Assembly (NCBI GenBank): GCA_022836615.1
Contig: MU405235.1
Location: 248,001 to 312,000, forward strand
Direction of reading: 5' to 3'
DNA from: Annulohypoxylon bovei var. microspora
Lineage: Eukaryota; Ascomycota; Sordariomycetes; Xylariales; Hypoxylaceae
DNA: 64,000 nt
A model generated the notes under the pieces. It was given only the letters and a program-made list of their open reading frames with translations, did no database searches and had not been told where the DNA came from. How positions within the stretch are numbered: the stretch's first letter is position 1; every line of letters begins with the position of its first letter. Positions 32,676 through 42,800 of the stretch are shown in pieces. Position numbers and translations under genes: made by a program.

Positions 32676-33763
32676 CGAAGACAGATGGAACCCCATTTAA
32701 CCTATGATCTGTGGCATTTCCATTGAAAAAGTTATCCAAAAGTTCGTCGGCATTCTACGGTTCTGGTATTTACTAGAGCTATTTTCTTTCGCTTCCCTTC
32801 TTTTCCTTTATCAATACCTAAGCTCCGGTTCATACTTCGGCGTCGCGGATACTGGAAACTATATGAAGCACATCATGATATGCAGAATGAAGAGATTATG
32901 AGCGCTAAAAAGTTACTTTCTTTTAAAATATTTCCTAATATCGGTTGGTCATTACTAGCAGGGCCGTTTTGTTGGAAAATACTCCAGCGTGTCAATCGTT
33001 GTTCTAATTATATGTTATTTTAGTACCTAGATAGATAGGTGTAGATAATGACGCCTTATAAGGTTGTGGCCAAAGGAAAGGTTAATGATAATATAATTCT
33101 ATCGTTGTATAATGAGAAATTAAGTGCCTAGAAGCTACCGTGTATGTGTGTGTGTATGATGGGGTCGACTCTATCTCATTGTAAACCAAACGAAATCTGG
33201 CTAAGCTTCATTAGCTAGGTATATACTGAATTTTTGTTAGCGGCCAGCTGATTTCAGATCTTCGCCACGAAGTATAATATACATAGTCCTTTAGACTATC
33301 ATAAGTTTAACTAGAAGGAACCAGGAAACAAGAATCCGTATTTATCCGTAAGCACCATTCTCTTAGATGAATGCAATTTGATGACTTGCCGCTTGACATA
33401 ACGAAATAAATAAAAATAGGGGGGGTGAGAAAGGGGTAAGGTAGTAGAAAAATAAGGCAGAAAAGGTTAGAGGTAAAGGAGGTCAAAGGCAAAAATAAGC
33501 CACGACTATTGTCAAATAGCTCCGAGCTCGTCAACGTTAGAAATTTATGATAGTAAGAGTATATTCCATGCCAATCCTACAATCATAAGACTAGCGCCTT
33601 CATGAACTTGCAATGCTTGGTGCTATCGCGACAGGCGATCAAGCCACCAGAGCTTGTTCTTTCAGCTCTTACCTATATTATACCTTAACAGCCTCCGCTC
33701 TCCTCTCTGGGTATTCTCGACAACAGGTCTAACAAGTGTCTTCAGCTTCTGCAGCAATTCAAC
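32676..33763. other. Intergenic between GT2 and the deacetylase gene
   Basis: 1.09 kb, AT-rich, with a short TG tract near 33140. It includes the GT2 terminator region and the deacetylase promoter. Short frames (32704..32901, 33307..33534) show no recognisable domain. Confidence 0.5.
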
Positions 33764-34807
33764 ATGGGTGTTCATATTCCTCTAGTTACAGAGCCGCCTT
33801 CAAGCTCCAAAAAGCACTCTACGAGCGCGCCGTTCATTCCATTCATTTTCATGGGCGCTATATTTCTATTCTGCGTTATTGACATAATATTTGGGGCGAA
33901 TGCGGATATTCAACGCCATGATCAGGATATAGGGAACATAACGCACATCCTCCTCGGGCCACGCACGTACGTATCTACCCACCTACACTATCTGCCCCTT
34001 CCATCCAACCCCCATCGTAAACCCCCCAAAACGCCTAACCAGCTTCGCAGGAACCCACCCGACATCCCAAGCGGCAGGCCACTCTTCGACCTACCACGAC
34101 GCCACGTCGGCCCCGTGCCCTACGGCGAACCGATCTTCACGTGCGCGCAGCCGGGACACGTGGCGCTGACGTTCGACGACGGGCCGTCGGAGTGGACGGC
34201 GTTCGTGCTGGACGAGCTGGACCGGCACGGGGCGAAGGCGACGTTCTTCGTGACGGGCCACGCCGGCGGCCGCGGCCGCCGCGTCGACGACCCGCGCTCC
34301 GAGTGGCCGGATCTCGTGCGCCGCATGCACGGCGCCGGCCACCAGGTCGGCTCGCACACGTGGACCCACGCGCGCCTCGACCAGGTCGACCACGCACGCC
34401 TGCTCAACGAGATGGTGTACAACGAGATGGCCCTGCGCAACGTGCTCGGCCTCGTGCCCACGTACATGCGGCCCCCGCACGGCGCGTGGCAGGACCCGGC
34501 GCGCGGCGCGCTGGGGGAGCTGGGCTATCATATTGTTATGTTTGATGTCGACACCCAGGACTACCTGAACGACGAGCGCGACGCGATACAGGCGTCGATC
34601 GATATCGTTGACGCGGCAGTGCGGCCCGGCGGCGAGGGCGCGTATATCGTGCGCATGCAGGACGTGCGCGAGTGGACCGCGCTGAAGCTGCTCCCGGCTG
34701 TGCTGCAGACGATGACGCTGCGCGGGTACAAGCCGGTGACGGTGGGGGAGTGCTTGGGCGACGAGTGGTTTAATTGGTACAGGGATCCGGAGCCGGATCA
34801 TATGTGA
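33764..34807 (+). CDS. Membrane-anchored polysaccharide deacetylase (CE4)
   Basis: Exons 33764..33966 and 34051..34807 (84-nt intron, donor GTACGT, branch CTAAC, acceptor TTCGCAG, phase 2/1) give 319 residues; without splicing the frame is also open at 347. A membrane anchor lies at about 24-45 (FIPFIFMGAIFLFCVIDIIF) after a hydrophilic head, consistent with a type II membrane protein. The NodB domain shows motif 1 TFDDGPS (about 108-114), motif 2 SHTWTHARL, motif 3 MRPPHGAW and motif 4 FDVDTQDY. The usual motif 5 (L-x-H-D) reads IVRMQDV here, with no His. Expected role: metal-dependent removal of N-acetyl groups from chitin-like chains at the cell surface. The catalytic domain is strikingly GC-rich. 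It lies 1.1 kb downstream of GT2 in the same orientation. Confidence 0.88.
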   Translation: MGVHIPLVTEPPSSSKKHSTSAPFIPFIFMGAIFLFCVIDIIFGANADIQRHDQDIGNITHILLGPRTYVSTHLHYLPLPSNPHRKPPKTPNQLRRNPPDIPSGRPLFDLPRRHVGPVPYGEPIFTCAQPGHVALTFDDGPSEWTAFVLDELDRHGAKATFFVTGHAGGRGRRVDDPRSEWPDLVRRMHGAGHQVGSHTWTHARLDQVDHARLLNEMVYNEMALRNVLGLVPTYMRPPHGAWQDPARGALGELGYHIVMFDVDTQDYLNDERDAIQASIDIVDAAVRPGGEGAYIVRMQDVREWTALKLLPAVLQTMTLRGYKPVTVGECLGDEWFNWYRDPEPDHM

Positions 34808-36184
34808 TGGGACGGGGGTTGGTTGTGTAGGAGTAGATAGGGGTCACTCCTATTCCTATTTCTTCAACTTCGGGGTTTTCTTAGAGCATTACTTAACTTC
34901 GCGATATACATACCTACCTACATATTTAACAATTGTGTGTCATGCCTCTTCGATTTTCCTTTTCCGGAGAGTGATTTGTGCATGTGGCTAGTTCGATTTG
35001 GCCTCATTTTCTAAGCCCACTCGAAGATAATATTCGTTCTTGCCGTCCAATGCACCTGTAAATACTAAGACACCTACCTACACAGATGAGGTCTTAGAAT
35101 CGCTTTTCAAGGTTAAGATTATCGACTTTCGCTCGACTATCGTCCGAGCGACGTTTAGCTAGCGCCATCCTTCAGCCGCAAAATTCGGTAAGATCGCCGC
35201 CCATATAAGCGAGGCGGTAGTCCCTACGGTAAGTGAGACACCCTGGTAATAATCCAATTTCCACCACCCGTCTTGAGTGCTGATTGGGGCGCGTAAACAC
35301 TAGTGGCGGGCGTCATCCGCGAATTACTTGTCTACCGAGTTTTTTTTATTGTTTAAGTAAAGTCTCTTAGAAGAAGAGTTTGTGTTATTTTTTTACTAGA
35401 TAAATAATAGTTAGCATGCCAGCTACCTACCTTTAGACTCAAAATCGAATCAGACGAGACTTAAGCGAGTAGGTAGATATAACTTGACAGGCTTGGCCGG
35501 CTCTTGATCGGAGAGCCTCTCGAAGCTTAACAAGAAATAAACCCTGTTTGCGGTGGGTTTGCTTTTTCTCGCGTGGTGATCTGATCCCCCCCTCCCCCAG
35601 CGGAATGCTGCTTTGTGGGGGCTCCATGGGGGAGAGGAGATGACGCCTCCCCCCCTTTGTGCGGAGCCAGGCATGTATGTCACGAATCCTACCTGGGCCG
35701 CATATTTGGAGATTTGGGGCGGCGGGGTTAGGCTTCGAAGAAAATCGTCGAATTACTTCTTCGGTGCCGTTTTTGTATGTCTTAGCCCTGCCCAGCGACC
35801 TGGTTCTTTGTCATGTTTGTACCTGGGTTAGCCACCTCGGCTTGTTGTCGGGCACGAGACACGGCGAGGACCGGGACCTGTGACCTGTTGCGTCGAAGCT
35901 ATTGGTCCCGATGCAGAGGTTATGTTGTGACGCGACCCTAAGCCGTATCAGGTATTACGTTAGATGAGATTCTTTTCCCCTACATGGAGGAAAGTCTGTT
36001 AGGTATATACCTTGTAGATCACCCCCTCTCCGGTTTGTCTTCGAGGCTTTTAGAAAACCTCTCACAACACTACCTAGTAGCTCTCACTTTTACGAAAGGG
36101 AGAAGTGAAGCTCATTTATGTGTGTATATGTCTGAGTGGCGTTGACGAACCGACCGTGTGCTGCTATAAGCAAGGAGAGGCAAG
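34808..36184. other. Intergenic, promoter side of the sugar transporter
   Basis: 1.38 kb with no supported gene. The stretch 35430-35880 is GC-richer and has open frames on both strands, but none resembles a protein family. It contains the C/G-run cluster listed separately. Confidence 0.45.
35585..35658. promoter_or_regulatory. Cluster of C/G runs, candidate carbon-repressor/stress-element sites
   Basis: Five C- or G-runs of 5-7 bases occur within 75 bases (CCCCCCTCCCCC, GTGGGGGC, ATGGGGGAG, CCTCCCCCCC), about 530 bases upstream of a sugar-porter start. CreA/Mig1 sites (SYGGRG) and stress elements (CCCCT/AGGGG) are G-run sites of this sort. The match is loose and the role is inference. Confidence 0.25.
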
Positions 36185-38084
36185 ATGGAGAGACTACCCG
36201 GCTTCAACGTAGCCAACTTCTTAGAGAAGCGCCAGCTACTCATCGCGATCAATTGTATCGCGGCGCTGGTATGTACTGTCGCTATTTCCCGCGCTCATTT
36301 GCGAAATCTCTCTTGAGCAATGTCGCATAATCTAACTTGTCATCCGCCGTAGTCTATTTTCTTCTTCGGATATGACCAAGGTATGATGGGTGGCGTCAAC
36401 AACGCTAAGAATTATATCGATCTCATGGGCTTTGGTCATGTCGATCCAGTATCAGAGGAACCTATCATCACGAACAGTTTGCTGCAAGGCGGGATCGTCT
36501 CGGTTTATTACCTAGGGACCTTATTCGGCTGTCTAGGCGGCGGATGGGTCGGCGACAAGGTCGGTAGAATCAAGACTATCGCTTTGGGAGCAGTTTGGGC
36601 TATCATAGGCGCAAGCTTGCAATGCTCAGCCCAGAACCACAAGTGGATGATCTGTGCTCGTGCTGTTAACGGGATTGGAACTGGTATACTTAATGCCATT
36701 GTCCCGGTCTGGTGAGTTTATTCCTTTCTACTTACCTAACTACATAATAAAATATCTGACTAGATACTCGCTTAGGGCAACTGAGACAGCGGAACACACC
36801 TCAAGAGGCCAATTCATCGCCATCGAGTTTACTCTGAACATTTTCGGCGTTGTCGTCGCTTATTGGCTCGAGTTCGGCTTGTCGTTTATTGATAACGGTA
36901 ATTCGGCAATCCGGTGGCGATTCCCCATTGCCTTTCAGATCATCCCTCTCCTTGTACTCCTAGGAGCCGTTTGGTTCTTCCCCGAGTCACCGAGATGGCT
37001 TGTTAAGGCCGGGCGCGTTGAGGAGGCTCGATTCATCCTGCATCGCCTGCGAGGATCTACCGGAGAAGACCGCGAGAGGGCAGAGGTGGAATTGCATGAT
37101 ATTAACAATATTGTCGCACTCGAATCTAAGGAGTCTAAGAAGAACTCATATCTGCACATGCTTTTCGGTATCGGCTCAGGCGAGCTACATACCGGAAGAC
37201 GTGTCCAGCTTGTCATCTGGCTTCAGATCATCCAAGAATGGGTTGGTATCGCAGGGGTCACTATTTATGCTCCCACGATCTTCCGTATAGCCGGGTTTGA
37301 CACGTTTAAGAGTCAATGGATCAGTGGTCTGAACAATATCTTCTATATGTTCGCCACGCTCATCTGCGTCTTCACGTTAGATCGTATCGGCCGTAGGTGG
37401 ACTCTTTACTGGGGCGCGGTTGGCCAAGGCATTGCCATGTTTCTCGCCGGCGCCTTCTCTAAACTAGGTCAGGACGCGACGGCGAGGGGGGAAATTGACA
37501 AGGCTAACTCTTACGGAGCCGCTGCAGCTTCGTTTGTCTTCATATTCACCTCCGTCTTCGGTGCGACGTGGTTAACGGTACCTTGGCTGTATCCTGCTGA
37601 GATCTTCCCTCTCCAAGTGCGAGCGAAGGGAAACGCTTGGGGTGTTTTTGGTTGGTCGATCGGAAATGGATGGCTAACGCTGCTCTGCCCGGTCATGTTC
37701 GCTAGTAAGTTGAGCCCACTACTTATAAACTTTTCCCCCTTTTTTGTTTAGTGTAACTAAACTATTATAGATATTGGTTCCACGACCCTACACATCTTCG
37801 GCGCGTGTAACATAGTAGCGATCCCAATCGTCTGGGCTTTCTACCCCGAAAGCAACCAGCGGACACTCGAGGAGATAGATCTCTTGTTCGCCGCAGACAC
37901 CCCATGGGTCTGGGACGCCGAGAAGAAATTCGCTGAACTCAAGGAAGCACAGCCAGATCTTATACAGGCTGCAAGAAGAGGCGAACAAGTTGTTGACCCC
38001 GAGGCCGGTATCCTTGTGCACCCCTCAAATCTAAAGCCGGAGGAGCCTATCCATACGGAGAGCGAGGAACATGTATCCTCATAG
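36185..38084 (+). CDS. MFS sugar transporter (sugar porter family)
   Basis: Four exons, 36185..36268, 36353..36711, 36776..37704 and 37771..38084, give 561 residues. The N-terminus is MERLPGFNVANFLEKRQLL. Family signatures are FFGYDQGMMGGV in helix 1, GWVGDKVGRIKT between helices 2 and 3, RAVNGIGTGILNAIVPVWAT with TAEHTSRGQF, FPESPRWLVKAGR before the central loop, VFTLDRIGRRW between helices 8 and 9, and VPWLYPAEIFPLQVRAKGN. FYPESNQRTLEEID takes the place of the common PETKG motif after helix 12. Twelve helices are expected, at the plasma membrane. The substrate is unknown; fungal relatives carry hexoses, disaccharides or uronates. It may belong functionally to the adjacent polysaccharide locus, but position is the only evidence. 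Confidence 0.88.
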
Positions 38085-39025
38085 GCTTCTTGACGCTAAA
38101 GGTTCAGCTGCCACATCCAAGAGACTCGTAGGTATGTATACTGTTGCGAGTTTATCTTCACTTCAGCTCATACCGATCGGCGTGAATAGCAAGTGAATTA
38201 ACGAGATGAGTTATATGTTTCCATCTATAGCGCAAGCTCGCATTGCCCGAAGAAAACTAGATGGAATTATGTACCTAAGAATGGTTCTTTCGATACCCCT
38301 ATAAATAAACCGGAACTAGTAGATTTCCACGACGTTTTTCTATTACCCGGCTATTACAATATTACAGTTCAATATTTGTCACAGCTTACACTTGACCTGA
38401 ATATAATCATCTGCCGTGAGCCAAGATGTCGGAGACAAAAAAGTTAAGCCAAGACCCGAGAGTTGGGTGCTGAAACGAATTGCCCGCATTGATCTACAGA
38501 TGGCCATTTATTTTTAGACGTGTTTCGCACGAAGCATCGTTGGTCAAGAAAGAAAAACAAGCCGAGACGAAGTCGCGGTGCTGAAACGCCTTTTTCCTAT
38601 TATTTTCTCTCGGCATCACTTGGCATCATGTCTTCTATGTGACAAGCTTTCCTATCTTTCCCATCCACGATTTCCAGATCCCTCGTCAAAGCTTAGCTTA
38701 TCTTTTCCCATTACAATTCCTAGGTACCCTAGTATTGAAGAAATCCCATTCCCATCACGCCAGACTCCGCGGTGCTCGTCTAGGTCCTCCACTCAGAACC
38801 CTAGACAACGAATAAATTATAGATATCCACGGTGAGAAACCCACGAGACGCGATCTCTCTGTGTCCAGAGCCCCGTACGTATTTGGTGTAGCATCGATAG
38901 CGCCATCATCCGTTCCATTATAACAGGGTTATCAATCTATGGTTATGTTAGTTTATGAATATACGAATATCGTAAGTGTCACTTACTATGGGGCCAAGTG
39001 ATGGTTAGTCAACTTTTTACGGCAT
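38085..39025. other. Intergenic, no gene recognised
   Basis: About 940 bases between convergent genes. The frame 38578..38835 has no recognised domain. Confidence 0.5.
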
Positions 39026-39217
39026 TTATTCCGAGGCTATGCCCTGGCCTTCAAGGGCCGCGGCGCCATTTCTTGCGGCCTCCCCTTCCGCACTGTTGAA
39101 TCCGATAGCACCATCACCGACTACCAAGGCAGGCGAATAAGCTCCCAGGTTGATGTTAAGGGGGGCGGCCGCGGCAAGTGCCGCGAGAGTAGCGAAGACG
39201 ATAGCGAAGGACTTCAT
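39026..39217 (-). CDS. Small secreted protein of 63 residues
   Basis: The N-terminal 18 residues (KSFAIVFATLAALAAAAP) form a textbook signal peptide with an Ala-rich cleavage region. The mature part of about 45 residues starts near LNINLGAYSPALVVGDGAIG and ends Ala/Gly/Glu-rich (EGQGIASE). There is no cysteine, so it is not a disulfide-stabilised effector type. Short secreted peptides with an LNINLG..SPALVVGDG core seem familiar to me from Sordariomycete genomes, but I cannot name a family. A complete retrotransposon begins 475 bases upstream of its start codon and reads in the same direction, which could affect its expression. Confidence 0.6.
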   Translation of the reverse strand: MKSFAIVFATLAALAAAAPLNINLGAYSPALVVGDGAIGFNSAEGEAARNGAAALEGQGIASE

Positions 39218-39691
39218 GTTGTTGTCTTGTCTCGGTGGGAAATGAGATTATAGGAGGTAGACGAAGAGTCGAGAATTATCGAACTGAGAAGCAAGATGAC
39301 CAGATCTGAGCGTAGAGAAAGTAATATGGTGCACCTGTGCACTCTGGAAAAGACAACTAAAAAGATACAAGAGAACGTAAGTTGAGATGAAGAGGGCCGG
39401 CTGACAAAACAAGAGAAGAGGGATCGAAGACCAGGGAAGTGTCCGTACTCTTATTATGTTTCCCAGATCCCATCTCGGATGAACCTCAAGCGCACTGACT
39501 AGTTGATACACACTCCCATTCCGGAGCAGAAATCCCAAAATAGTTAAGTAAGCATATTGTATGTCCTCGAATGCCTTGGATATCCCGCAGTTCTCTATGA
39601 AGTGCGACTGCTAAATCTGCCAAGCTTCGTTGCCAAGGGCCTCAGATCGGGCCAAGCCGTGGGATCGCCTGGAGTCTGTCGCAAACCCCAC
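39218..39691. other. Promoter region of the small secreted protein, cut by a retrotransposon insertion
   Basis: About 470 bases between the secreted-protein start codon and the retroelement. No coding signal was accepted (the 39248..39538 frame overlaps the promoter and is hydrophobic but unrecognised). The last five bases, 39687-39691 (CCCAC), are the left copy of the target-site duplication. Confidence 0.6.
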
Positions 39692-39833
39692 TGTCAAGCG
39701 AATGAGCTTGTGTAGTTCAATCTTAGTTGTTCATTCTAAGTCTCCGAGCTATCGCTCAATCTGGAGAAGTATGCTAGTACTAATACTATGAGTGGGGCTT
39801 ATTATAGTGGGGCTATCTATGTGTCACATGACA
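39692..39833 (-). repeat. 3' LTR of the gypsy element (142 bp)
   Basis: Identical to the copy at 47326-47467. It begins and ends with the 5-base inverted repeat TGTCA/TGACA. It is very short for a Ty3/gypsy LTR, which is usually a few hundred bases. Confidence 0.95.
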
Positions 39834-39872
39834 TCGCCACCTCCCGAGAAATGATATCGTCCTCGATATGTA

Positions 39873-42800
39873 TTAATGCTTTTTGCGTAGCGCAAAATCT
39901 GCTAGTAGTTCCTCCTTGTCCTCGCCGAGGTCTCCTTCCGCTATCCACTTAGTATACTCGTGGCCCAATCCGTCATATTCAATCAAGAATCGTTTCCGTT
40001 GCGGATTAGAAGAGTTCTCGTCTATGATGCGTCTTCCGTACGCTTCTAGTGAGACTTCGCCGGCGGGGGGCAGAAAACGGCCGAATGGGTCCATGGGTGG
40101 GGCGGGTTCGAGGTGGTCCACTGATATCACATTATGTATGCGCCAATGGTCGGGGAAGTCCAGTTCGTACGCGAGGTTGCCGATGCGGTTGATTATTCGA
40201 AATGGGCCGACATACTGTTGTCCTATCTTCCGTCCCAAGATGGCTGCTGGGGGTACGTTGTAGCCTTTGTGTAGTTTCAACAGCACGCGTTGACCAGTTC
40301 TGAAAAACATTGGCTGGTGCTTCGCGTCGAAGTATTTCTTCGTGGTCATTGCAGCCAAAGATATTGCGTCGTGTACTTCAATGCGGTTTTGCGGCAGGTG
40401 GTCTTTCTGTGCGTCGGATGCGTATGTGATGAAATTTGGGGTAAACCCAAATAGAATTTCTAGCGGGCTCTTTCGTGTGGTGGATGATCTCGTGGTGTTG
40501 AATTCGTATAGTAATCTTGGTAAACATTCTTTCCATTGGGAGTAGTCGATCATGCCGTGGATGTAGTATCGTAGTGTGGATTTCAGGTATAATATAAATC
40601 GTTCAGATTGTCCGTCTGTTCTGGAGTGATAGGCGGTTGTGAACAGCAGCTTTGTTCCCCACAGCGCCCAGAATTCAGACCAGAATTGTGACAGCCATTT
40701 TGGATCTCTGTCGGCTATGATCACTTTGGGTGGTCCCCAATTGCATAGTAGTAGTTGGTTATAGTATGCTCGAGCCCATTGTCGTGCTGTCCAGTCGTGC
40801 CGTCCTGTCACCACGAGTGCGGCTTTGGACAGTTTCTCCACAGAAACACCGATGGCGTTGAAACCGTCGTTGGTCATCGGGAATCCGAAAGCTAGGTCTA
40901 GTGTTATGGTGTGAAATGGGCATGGTGGTGATTCAATTGGTTGCATGCTTCCGTATGGTTTGTGATGTCTGGTCCTGAGTAGTGCGCATTCTGGACATGA
41001 ATTCATAAATCTTTTGAATTCTTGTCGGTCTAGCACAAATGCCATCAGTTGTTCTTCCACCCTTGAAAATCCGAGGTGATTTGGGCCATGTATCATTTCG
41101 AACACTTCGGGGAAACACGATCTCGGGATGCACAGTCTGTCTACCATTTCCGATCGTTTCCACAGCACTTCGTCTCGCACATAAAAGGGTAGGGAAGATG
41201 CGTCTTGAGGATCGATGTGACCGTTTGCCTTCACGACGTCCAGTACTGATCTCCATTTCGGGTCTTCCAGATATCCGATTTTCATCTTCCGTTTGAAATC
41301 CGGATCCATTTGTACAATACTGTATCCTTTTGATGCTTGGTTGGTTTGAGGTTGATTTGGGGGCAATGCTGCTAGTTGTATAGCTGGTAGTGCGTATTCG
41401 AACGAAGCCCATTGGTCATTGCCTTCGTCTTCGTTGTGCGTTTCTGCGATTAGTGTCCATTGTTCTTCACGATCGTCTGGTAGTACATCCAGTCCTCCTG
41501 GTTCAGCGGCGTTCTCGTTTTCGTCGCTCGTTCGGAGGCGTGACAGAGCGTCGGGAATGATGTGTAACTTGCCTGGTTTGTGCATGATGTTGAAAGAGAA
41601 TCTGCTGACGTATTCCATGGCTCTCACGAGTCGGAGGTTCTTGTTGCTCAAGGCGGTTGAGTTTACCAAGTCTGTCTGTCTCACCATTCCCAATATTGCT
41701 TGGTGGTCCGTGAATATATATATGCCCATCATTGCCATCACAGTCCACATTTCTGTTTTTCTCAATACCCATACAAGTCCTAGTACTTCCATCTCGGTTG
41801 GCCAATATCGTCTTTCTGCTGCGCTGAGGGTTCGCGATATGAATGCGATCGGTCGTATTGCGGTTCTTGGGGGGAAAGTTGTGAGTTTACCGTTTCGCGA
41901 TATTTTCGGGATTGTCGCGGGGTCTATGTGATAGACGCACACACCAATTCCGTATCTTGACACGTCGAAGTCGATGCACAGGATCTGGGATGGGTCGAAG
42001 AAGGTCAGCACAGTGTTTTCAGTGAGGGCATTCTTGATAGCTTGGAATGATGCTAGTTCTGATTCCGTGGGTATGTCGACATCGATGCCTTTCGTCCATT
42101 GTTTCCGATTCTGTTTAGTCTTGCCGCGTCTAGGGTGGGCGCGATGTAGGGCTGTTTTCCGTCGTTCTAATGGTGATATTAGTTCTGCAAAGTGGGGAAC
42201 GTATGTCCTCATGTAGCCTGCAAGGCCGATAAATGTTTCCAAATCCTTGAGCGTTTCGGGGAATTTCAGACGCTCGATCGCTGCTAGTCTTTCCTTCGTA
42301 GTAGAGAGGCCAAAAGAGTCCACGAATCTTCCCAAAACCACCGCGTTTGGGAAACCGACGAACGATTTCGATGGGCCCATTGATATGTTTACTTCTCGCA
42401 GTATGGTTAGTGTTTGATGTAGGTCTGCTGCGTGTTCTTCTATCGTTTCGGATGCGATGACTATGTCGTCGCAGTAGCAGTCTGCGTTGGAAACCGGTTC
42501 GAGGTATATGTCCATCTTCCTCTGTACATATGATCCGCTACCTTTGTATCCCATGACTAGGCATTGGAATGTGAATTGGCCTTTCGCTGTTGTGATTGTG
42601 AATGCCCATCTAGTGCTTGGGTGGGTTTGCCATTGATAGTAAAATGCTGTGCAATCCAGAACTGATATGAAACGTTTATTTTGAATACCTCGCAATAGAG
42701 ATTCTTGGGATTTCATGGGGTATTTATCGTCCAGATTCATTTCATTGAGGACTCTGGTGTCGACGACCATTCGTCCTTTCTTTGTCACTTGTTCGGAGAG

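Noticed and set aside
34091..34801. Antisense frame of 236 codons over the CE4 gene
   Set aside because: Composition artefact of the GC-rich exon; no domain, and the sense frame has clear deacetylase motifs.
39248..39538. 96-codon hydrophobic frame upstream of the small secreted protein
   Set aside because: Overlaps the expected promoter and leader of that gene and has no family features.
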